Of a DNA stretch of 64,000 bases, positions 14,376 to 64,000 are shown in pieces (position 1 is the stretch's first letter; every line of letters begins with the position of its first letter). The stretch lies in assembly GCF_027596085.1 (NCBI RefSeq), contig NC_072464.1, forward strand, positions 18,179,624-18,243,623, given 5' to 3'. A program made the translations under genes and the position numbers. Below the pieces are notes generated by a model. That model saw only the letters and a program-made list of their open reading frames with translations. It made no database searches and was not told the origin of the DNA. Origin of the DNA: Anoplopoma fimbria. Taxonomy: Eukaryota > Chordata > Actinopteri > Perciformes > Anoplopomatidae.

Positions 14376-14379
14376 ACAT
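14290..14379 (+). repeat. (CA)40 dinucleotide microsatellite
   Basis: The run is pure CA to 14370, followed by an interrupted tail (gacacacata). It carries several overlapping HTHTH or VCVCV open frames that are not genes. Confidence 0.96.
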
Positions 14380-17300
14380 ACATACCTTGTTATGTATCCG
14401 CTCTGCTGTGAGATGTTTATACTCATATCTAGAATGCCCAGCTGTGTCCCCACTGCTCCACCGGCATTATTAAACGCACACCAAACAGTTATTATACACC
14501 CCCATCACACACATACACACACAAAGCGAGGGAGAGGAAAAGAGAATCGGTAATGGAAGAGACGAGAGTAATTGTCATTCATACGAAGAGGATGAGTGAG
14601 TAGCAGGGCAGTTAGATTGGTGGTCTCACTTTGGTATCAATTGAAGAGAAAACCACTGTGGTTTACTTTTGAGGAATTGCATGGCTTTTAGAAAAGATTC
14701 AATTTAAATGTCAGCACTTTGAACGACAACCCAACCAAGAATATTAAAACCTTTCCTTGTAAAACACGATAACATCAGTAATCATTTCAAATAGGGGTTT
14801 CTGTAGTCTTTACTTGGGTTAACCCATTCCATCTTGAAGCCAAGAAATCGAAATTTGGGCTAAGGCGAGGACAACTGGGCTAAGTTGTGACAAGCAAGTG
14901 GCCACCAGAGCAATGTTCATGGGGTGAGATTCCTGTCAATCCAGCAAACACACGTCTGAAAAATAAACCCAGGCTCTCAAAAGCCACGGACAAACTGCAC
15001 TTGAAACTTAACTTTACCACTTAACTGTGATGGTGGCTGGTAATGGCTAAATGGATGTTAAAAGTGGACTCACACACTACTGTGCTTGAGTTGTAATGAA
15101 CACACACACATCAAAATGCTGTACATCCATGCTCACTGTGCAAGATTCCAAATTTGGTGTGTCTCAGTTAAACTTTATTTAAGCCTTCACATACATGATA
15201 TTTGATTAGATTGCAATCCGGGAGAAACTGTAATATAAATAAATAGTCAGAAATCAGAGTAAAGGGAAAGGGTAATCTAGTTCAAAATGAAAGTGAAATT
15301 GACAACCTATGATGACATTTTATACTTATATTGTTTGTGTTTGTTCTCTGTGATTGCACAAGTTTGTGAAGAATGTGGATGCTGTTGGAGGTGAATGGTA
15401 TTTTTTTTATTTTAGCTTGATAGATTATATGCAATAGACTGCATTTTGGTTGCTTATTGGTCCAGATTGAGACTACTTCACTGAAAGAAATTGACTGTTT
15501 ACCCATCAGAGAAAACACACCATTATGTGCTACTGACTGGCACTTTGTGTATATAAATTGCACGTTTTATTTTTATTGTCTATCTAACCGGCCAGATCTG
15601 TCTAAAATCACTTCATCTACAGACCAGGAATAACAGCCCACTTCTCCAGCATTCACACACACTCTTGTGGACACTTAAGGCATAAATACGCACACACTTG
15701 AACTTGATATACAGAAAAGACTAACACACTTAACACGAACATTGTGCACATGGGAAATCATCATGCTCCACGTGTTTTTTACACTAATCAAGGTGTTAAA
15801 GGCAGAAAACACTTTTCTAGCCATCAATTCACACCACATATCAAGATTTATAAATAAACCCTGCCTTGACTCACTTACATTTATATCATCTGGTAGGAAC
15901 ATATGGACATACCTCATTTTAGTTGTCTTTTCTTACCATACACCATCCACTTTGCTATGGATACCGTGAATGTCATTAGAGTTTCCCTCCTCCATCCGCT
16001 TTGTTTATAAAATACAACATATACTTTAAGTCGTGTGTAGGTGACATGACATGATGAAAATACCAGGTGACTGCAGAGAAAGGCTGTCTTAGTCAGTGTT
16101 TAAAGTTGCTAGGGATTGAAAGGAAACCGTACACTGCGGATTACACATGACTGACTACATGGTTTAGCCACAAACACAGAGCATTGCTTATCATGTGTGT
16201 TCAGCAGTCTGGTCTCTGATTACACATTCAAGATTAATACTGAATCAACACTGGCACCACCTCAACATCTGTCTCTGCTTGCTGTTTTTATTTATAATGT
16301 GTCCAATTTCACTGCCATGTCATTGACTCATTTAATCTGATTCAGTTAGTTCCTCCACAGTAATTGAATAGTATGGAAATGGAAAGATTAATTTATCCAA
16401 AGCTACAAATAAACTGTACTTTTGGCTGACAGCAGATGGAATCTGTGACAGACTTGTGTATTCTATGGGATGGGGATTTATAAGATGGGAGCAGAGATGT
16501 GTTGTGTTTCCATCTTTGGTTAAGACTTGTTTATCGCACAGATTACAAACCACTCTGTTCACTTTCTCTGGCTCTACCTTTTTCGTTTGGTTTAAAAAAA
16601 CAATACTTATTATAGTTACTGTAGTAAATCATAAAATGACCATGATATGTCATCTTACATTAAGGAAACATGCTAGTTTAAAATACTGGCTTCTTTGACA
16701 ACACGAACAAAATCCGAAACATGTTTTGACCTAATGCAATATTCTCCTTCAATCCATATTTGTTGATGTTTAGCCTTTCAAAAACAATATTTCACTGCAT
16801 TCTAGCAGCAATCTAACAGCACCATAGATTACATTTATACAACAACAATTGCACAAAATTAAATTTCCCATTTTTTAGGGCAGTAACGTCATACGCCAAT
16901 ATGATGACAGACATTCAAAGCTTCATTCAAAAAAACCTCAATCAAAGTTTCAGATGAAAAAAACACACATTCAAACCTAATAATAATGTACAGCGTCAGA
17001 CTATGCTAGCATGTTGTTACTTAAAAAAAAAAATGCTACAACGAGGTTGAGCTTAGAGAAAGCAAAAGAGGCAGGGAGAGACTGAATATAGTGCAAAACT
17101 TATATCACCCAGGATTATTTCAAGCAGACTAATGTTAATACAAGAACCGCTTAAAGGCCTCTTAAATAGCACATGTTGGCTTTACACAGGAGGTTGTGCT
17201 TAAAGACTGAGCCTTATGCATGCCCCAGGCACAAAAGTCAGCATCCTCACCAGTTGATCATCTACGTTAAATTCTTGAAAATAAAGTCTGCTTAGGTTAC

Positions 17301-20300
17301 ATATTTAGTTAAGCAAGAGAAAGGGTTTTTAGGATGAAGACTAATTAGCTTGGTGCCAAATTTAATGGTATGTCAGGTTTAGCATGGCTTGCTGGTGTGT
17401 AATATCTCCAAATTACACAAATCCAAAAGGCCAGAGCTGCAAACATTAGCCTAAACTCTGATTCGACTGTGTCAGAAATGACTGCCTATTTACTATATGG
17501 TTCATATTTTTAATTGTGTGTGTTTGACTTCTGAGTGTGAAATCTATACACTATATAGTGCCCCAAACATCGCCAAAGTGGAAAAAAAGAGATGTGTTCA
17601 TAGCATGGCTTTTGATATCTGTTTAAATTGCAGTCTTGCAACACACCACCTGTCAGTGATTGCGCAAATAATAATTGGTAAGTGTCCAAAATCTCAATTT
17701 ACTGTTAATTATCGAGGAAACTACACAGGATCTATTCTATAGAGAGCAGGGAAGCAGTGAGCGGGAGAGTAATTCCAGGAAATTGCCATAGTCTGAAGCC
17801 TTCTCAAAACTGAAAAACAAGCACAGCTTGTTGTGAGTCTAAATGTAATCTAAACCAACCGGGAAAAAGACCCTCAGGCTGCTTTTTTTTGTGAATAAGG
17901 AAGCACATGTTCACACCCAGCAGTTATTCATGACTGGAAAGACAAGCATACCAAAATTAACTCGGCATGATGTCGGAGTCAAACAAGTTCAAATGCTTCA
18001 GAGGATAGAGGAAGAACATTTCAAGAGTCAGTGAAAGGATGTCCAAGAATACCGAGGTATTGAAGCAGAAAACAAAGAATAGCTGCAGATGAATGAAGAG
18101 CCTTAGTGAAAGTTACAGTCAGATGACTTTCTTGCTTTGTCTTCACGCCTGATGTATACCTTCTTGAAGTAGAATATAGACCAAAGATCTATACGCTTTG
18201 TTATGGTGTGTGTTCATCAAACATCATGCAGATGAGAGCCCTACAAGAAGCTGAATGGCCTTTCTTCACAGATCCATGTTGGCTTGAATGTTTCTGTAAA
18301 TTATTAACGCATGGGTAATTTTCATCCCCCATACAGTGATGCAAGTTTCTCCTCCCCATCCCCTCCACTGTTATCTTACCTTGTTGCCATCCCAAACAAA
18401 CAAAAACATGTGCCAATGTTTCTAGCGTTGCACCTGTGTTTGTCTTCCCTGCTGGGATAAATAATTACTCATGATTGGAGCCTATTGTGTTAAACACTAG
18501 ATTAATGTTTGAAACTAACTTTGTTGTTCATCTAGAGCAGGGTAAGTTGGTGTTAAAGTTATGGAAAATTGTAGTTGTTTCAGCCCTTTCAGCAATTCAA
18601 CTATGCAGGTGTTTTCACACTTATCACACTTTAATATCACAAATGTGTGCCTTATATACGTGGTCACTCTCACAGGTATTAGGTGTTGTTAAGGGTGAAC
18701 CCATGAGAGGCGATTTACGTGTGAGCATTTTTCAAAGCAGCTCTTTATATGACTATGATTTTGGTTTAGTACATCTTCAATGATATGCAAAGTATAAATG
18801 TGTAGAGCATTGAGCCAACTGTCTCAAATAACAAGAGCTATTTGTTGGTTAAATGTTAATGTATGTGATTTCCCTGTTATTCAAGCTGTGAAACTGAAAA
18901 ACAAAGCTCACCATACCAACACATCTGGATCTGAAGAAACTTTATCGATGTCACATCCATATCAATTTTAAGATACTTTGAGGAAATAAGGCCCAAGTTT
19001 GACTGCATCAGCTGCCAAACGTGTATGCCAAACAACATGTATTTTGATTTCATGACATTTATTGTCTGTCACAGTTTTTTGTTTTTTTTCCATTTTGGCA
19101 TTGTTTCCTGTTAGCAGCAATAAAGTTGTTGTCTTCTGTATGAATGTAGGCAACTTCACCTTCACGCAAGCTTTGTGCTTCTGACAGCTTCTTATGTGTT
19201 TTGATGCGGTGCAGAGTGTGATGTGAATTTGAATGGGATGTGTACAAAGACTCGCCTGTCAGGGAGTGAATGATCCAGACTGACAGAGAGATGATTTGAG
19301 TCTGTCGCCAACCATTCCCTTTTGAGTCGGTCCTTGAATCACAGACACACACACCAATCAGTGCTTTTTCCTTGAGTGACTGGACTCAGATTGTTCTTCA
19401 ATTGATTCCCCCCCCCCCAGGTTCTCTGGCCAAAGTGCTGATCTGTTGATCATAGATTTCCGGAAACAACTAGTTTGTTTCCTGCCATGAAACCGTGAAT
19501 AAGAATCAGGCCAGAGCAAGACAATACAGCAGACTATTCAGTAGGGCTTGGGCAACTCGGCGACGTAATCAATGCCATTGATGTCATCAAGGTCATCAAT
19601 TACAGACGTGTGTCGATTAGCATAACATCCATTGGCACATCATGAGAATAGCTTTGCCATGTCAAAACGTGCACTCCCCCAGAGAACAACCTGAATAACT
19701 CCTGAGTTTTCACTCTTTAGCTCTAATGAAATTACCAAGCAGGCCTTACAAAAAAAATGTAAATTTCCTTGATTCATTGATTAAACAAAGTAGTTAGCTT
19801 ATTGCTAAACCCAAAGTCCTGTAACAAATATCTGCTCTACACAATCTGACAACATATATGACTTAACAGGCCAGTGAAGTGTTCAATTCTCTTTGTGTAG
19901 ATTGTTTTGTCATAACTAAGCATCTTTCAAAGTATTTGGATGACATAAGTGAAAGTGTTTGCAGTCTATGCAGACAATTACACAATATATTTTTGATGAC
20001 GTCATCTTTAGACGGGTCTATAGCAACCACTGCGACAAGCCTAACTCACATAGTCAAAACTGACACTTTGTAATACATTCACAAGCCATGTCTGACTTGT
20101 TTTATTGAAGCCTTTCGTACTGGAAGTCACCCACTGTGTTGGTATTCAGGGGAGAAATACCTATAGACTGCTTGACTAAGTGGACAGGCCTGTTGCTTGT
20201 GCTCAGTGTATTGACACAGGTCAAACAATATTTTTTCTTTGTGTGGTGCTCAATGTGGGCGCATGAGGACAAAAGGCCTCTCTCCTCCAAGTAAGCTGGA

Positions 20301-20542
20301 ATAGTTGGTGTTTGATTTATTTTTTTCCCCCCCACTGATCAGCTCAGTCAATTCAAATTGGAGTGAAAAAAAGAGACAGACAGAGACAGGAGGGAAATCA
20401 ATTAGAAAATTTCATTTTTATGTTTGAAACGAAATAATTAATCTAAAAATGAATAGAAATACCATTACCTAAAACAACAATTGTGTATCACTAAAGCACA
20501 TCAGCGTTTCATTGTGAAGCATTTTAGTGGGATTTCTTTTCC

Positions 20543-20580
20543 ATGTGAGTGGGTGGACCATATGTGAGTGGGTGGACCAT
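20543..20580 (+). repeat. Perfect 19-bp tandem duplication
   Basis: atgtgagtgggtggaccat occurs twice head to tail without mismatch (20543-20561 and 20562-20580). This is a small recent duplication inside the 5' intron. Confidence 0.9.
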
Positions 20581-23500
20581 AAATATTTATGCATTCCCAA
20601 ACTAATGATACTAACACAAGAAATAGAAATCTGCAGAATATTTGTCTGTATGAACGGTGCCGAACCCAAAGCTGTAGACTGCTCTCACGTTATACAGTAC
20701 ACATATACAGTATCAAATACATACTGGCATACACACTAGATAACTGTTGGAGGTTAAATGTCTAGACACTGCATCATGGTGTCTGGTGTCACAGTGTCAC
20801 ATCACAGTATGTATGTGTACACTTAGTTGCAAATAAGCTCTTGTTGCACTTGACACAACCATCCAGGGGGTTATCAAGCTGGCTTTGACAATAATACAGA
20901 CATTGTGCTGTTTGTTAATCACATAAGAAATCCTTAGGCAGCCACCTTGTTCAAATGTATTGCTAAAAGAACAAACTGTGTGGCACAGAGCACTAAATAA
21001 AGCCTGTTTGCCCTTAAGAAACAAAAAAAGATATAGTTTAATATTACCAAAAAACATTCAGACCTATCTATGAACCCCAAATATATATTTAAATACATGC
21101 CTTTATATTAGTTTTCTTAAGAATGTATTACAAAGTATAGATGGGATCCCAATACCTGATTTTGTGTATTTTCAATGTAAGCTGCAAAGATAACAGTAAT
21201 TGTTATATTATGCAGTTCATTGTAGATATTTAATCTATAACCATATACAGTATTAGATCTCCATATATTTGGGTTGCATGCGTTGTATTTCTTACACTCA
21301 CATGACATATACAGTAATACAGAGAGAGCCCTGCATGCACCAAGAACAGGTCCTCAGTGAAACAAAGGTGCAGCCATAAAAAAACAATTTAAGAATTATC
21401 TTTGAAACAAGACTAAAACTGAACTTTTGCCTCGGGGCACGAGCTGTCTTGAGTCTTTCCTCCCCACTGCACCTGAGCCCTGTAGCCTGGTTCAACAATT
21501 CACCATATCACAGTCCATGGCTGCTGCTGCTGCTGTAGATATGATAAGTCAGTCTAGCGAGACTGTCTGCACGTTTCTGTCTCGTTGGTTTCAGAGTACA
21601 TTGTGAAGCTGAAATGAGATGTGCTCACTCTGCGTACTATCAATCTGTTGGCTTTCTGATTGAGTTCTCTATCATATCTGCAATATGTAAAAGAGGATTG
21701 AACACAGCTAGTGGTGTTTGTGTGGAAATCCAAGCTTCATATGTGGGTTTTTTTTTTTTTAGTAATAATGCTTTTCAAATGAATGAGTAGTGCGTTTATT
21801 TAACTTAAAATATGATCTCTACAGATTTGAAACCAATCCCCATCTTTGTTCTACCTCTCGGCCAGTGAAAGCCGTGACTGTTTTTGGGTGGTCTGAACGT
21901 TCATTTGTGTTAACATCATATTTCATCAATGCCTGGGAGGCATTTACGACCACCTGGACTCGAGGATGAACTGATGTGATTTTGTTGGACAAAGGTCACT
22001 GTGTCCTCGCAAAATACATGTTTGACCAGAACTCAAGAATGAATTAGCTAACTATGATCATTTCACACAAATTTCTAATAGGATAAAATGATGACATTTG
22101 TGTGTCAGACAAGTGAACTGAAATATTTGATTGTAGCTCCTAATTGTTACACAATCCCCTTGCCCTGAGCTGTTTGTAAGGTGTGGGTGGCCATTGATGC
22201 AAAGTGAGGTGGACAGAAATCCCTGGAGGGACAGCGGAAGCAATCAGATGTAGAATAAAAACCTGTCCTGTGCATGAAATGCTGGGAAATTGAAATTATA
22301 GTTCTAAGGGTAGAACAATGCAAAAGCCTTTCCCCCTGACTGTTGAAGACAACAAAGGATAATTGCCATGTCATATGAGAACAACAGCCTAAATAACTAC
22401 AAAACATTCTAAATTGTTTTTTATTTGTAAGGATAGAATGTGTATACTTTCTAACTCTGTAATGTGTAAGGTGCTTTACAAGAATAACAGATTTGGCATT
22501 TGCAAATCCGTGACCGTGACATCCATTAACCTGCTTTCAGTTCATACTACAGACTGCCATAGCATCATGACTAAAATATCTAAACAAGGCTGTTTTTGGT
22601 TTACACACAAAAATATTCTAATGAATTGCAGTACATCAAAGGATCACTTAGATCATTGCAGAACTGGTCATATGTAGTTCTGCGCTGTACCTTGAGCAAT
22701 GTTGGCAACATTTTGAATTCCATACATGGCGATTAAATAACTGCTCCTGTACCAGATCCAACCGGCTCTGTTTTCATGTTGTGTCATATCCCCCTCCTGC
22801 TGATTTCCACCTGCTTTGAAGGATGTGCTTGGGGATTTTACTTCCTCTGGTAACAATACCTCTTTTCTAACAAAGCTGCCACATTCAGTTAATACAGTAT
22901 TCTTTAGCATTGGTATAATGTTAGGATGTCTTGTTAAGTGCAAATTGGGAAATTACTTACCAAGGAGGTACAAAAACTGCAAGAAAAAAACAAACAATAC
23001 AGCAGGACAAATGCAATAGGTGCCATAATGGAATTGACCGTATAGATATTATTTATATTGTTTATACTGTGTATGGACAGACTGAAGCCCAGTTGCTCCA
23101 TGTCACCAATCACAAATAGGAAAAAGTTTTATTTTTCAAACAGACATGCCTTCTGAGGGTTAACAGGCTCTACTCGTCTAAATGTTTTAGTAGCCTGTTT
23201 GTCAGATTGCTGAACCAAGCCGGAGGTATGGTATGAGTTCAAAATCTCTCACAGACATGTATTTTCTGTTGTTGTACTGTTGTACTGTACTGGTGTGTTA
23301 TTTGTTGGATTTGTGCTCCGTTTTTATTGGCTTGGGAAGCACATCAGAAAAATAATACATAAATTAACTTAACCAACTGTACTTACTTGCCCCCTAGCAA
23401 AACATTGGAGCCTCTCTGCCCTCTTAAGAATATTGAATTAGAGTTGTTTATGTTTCTGCTAAGTTTAATGAGCCAGTTATGATTTTTGCATCCGTTCAAT

Positions 23501-24035
23501 TTAGTTTTTTTATTATAAGGGCTTGTATTAGAATAGTATCTGGTCTGTTACTACATGATTTGTTTAGCCGTTAACAATATTTGGCTTGTTCATACATTAC
23601 CAAGTCAACGTTTATTACCTAGCTGTTCTGTTGCTGTTGTTTTGTATTGTATTACAGTGATAGTTGTTTCTAATATTATCTCAGAAATAAGGACAAAATA
23701 TTCCCACTTCTGTTGCTGTTGCTCCTCACCTGTGTTTGCACCAATGACACGCTGTTAACTTGACTTCCCCGAAATGGAAGGAGAGTGTGTCACCAATCAT
23801 CAAGCATCACAATGTAACTTTTTCATATCCAGTTCAAATATTTTATATTGCACCACCTGCCTACTTGTCATGTTATATTAATGTGTCCATCACAGTATCG
23901 TGTATTGTGGATGTTGTCTTTCACACTTCCATAATGATCCATAATCATTAACACATAAATACCGGTATGTACTGTTTTTGCCTTCCACTTTTTTCACTCC
24001 TTCTGTACACTTCCTTGACTCTGTGATGTCATCAG

Positions 24036-63979
<39,944 letters not shown>

Positions 63980-64000
63980 GTAAGTCGGGCCTTCATAAAG

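Larger units (their letters stand above)
1..24035 (+). other. Long 5' intron (partial); no coding exon found
   Basis: The first exon I find begins in the middle of a codon, so the 24 kb before it must be intron or include exons I missed. I looked for the preceding tomosyn exon, expected to encode a VRHGFPYQPTALAFDP-like stretch, and did not see it. Long first and second introns are normal for vertebrate STXBP5L. The stretch holds microsatellites, a 74-bp tandem duplication, tRNA-derived SINE pieces, a dispersed repeat and pyrimidine-rich tracts (about 5340-5570 and 10690-10980). Open frames here are short, codon-poor or made of CA/TG repeats, and I call none of them genes. No promoter or CpG island is evident. 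Confidence 0.7.

Noticed and set aside
14144..14553. Several open frames of HTHTHT or VCVCVC repeats (also at 2 kb, 12 kb, 31 kb and 38 kb)
   Set aside because: They are translations of dinucleotide microsatellites, not proteins.

Overview
This 64 kb window is vertebrate nuclear DNA, most likely from a ray-finned (teleost) fish. It is intron-rich and AT-rich, with several very long CA/TG microsatellites and tRNA-derived SINE and LINE remnants of types I know from teleost genomes. There is no operon structure, CRISPR array, rRNA or convincing tRNA gene. The only gene I can support is on the + strand. It is a large internal part of stxbp5l (tomosyn-2, syntaxin-binding protein 5-like, also called llgl4).

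I could place 17 coding exons between 24036 and 63979. All have GT-AG introns, and the reading phase is compatible at all 16 joins. Together they give about 1,889 coding bases, or roughly 630 residues. They cover most of the N-terminal WD40 double propeller and run into the hypervariable linker. The start codon, the first exon(s), the rest of the linker, the second-propeller C-terminal part and the C-terminal R-SNARE lie outside the window. The paralogue call (stxbp5l rather than stxbp5) rests on remembered diagnostic stretches such as NTHIVNIESF and TKTHPGPVVHLSDSPKDEGK.

Layout. 1-24035: a very long 5' intron (no exon found), with microsatellites, a 74-bp tandem duplication, SINE pieces and a dispersed repeat. 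24036-37498: three widely spaced exons with introns of 6-7 kb. 37499-45714: an 8.2 kb intron. 45715-58052: twelve exons in about 12 kb. 60676 and 63911: two exons at the edge of the hypervariable region. The last is a 69-bp, phase-symmetric exon that can be included or skipped without breaking the frame.

Outside the exons the most notable things are structural. There are three near-perfect short-loop hairpins, two just upstream of one exon (49268) and one downstream. A (CA)60 tract starts 33 bp after one 5' splice site. An (ACTAT)16 tract ends 26 bp before a 3' splice site. One exon (60676-60827) is bracketed by a TG run upstream and a CA run downstream. A decayed antisense LINE reverse-transcriptase fossil ends 71 bp before another exon. 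I see no new multi-gene system; this is one well-known neuronal gene with interesting intron architecture.
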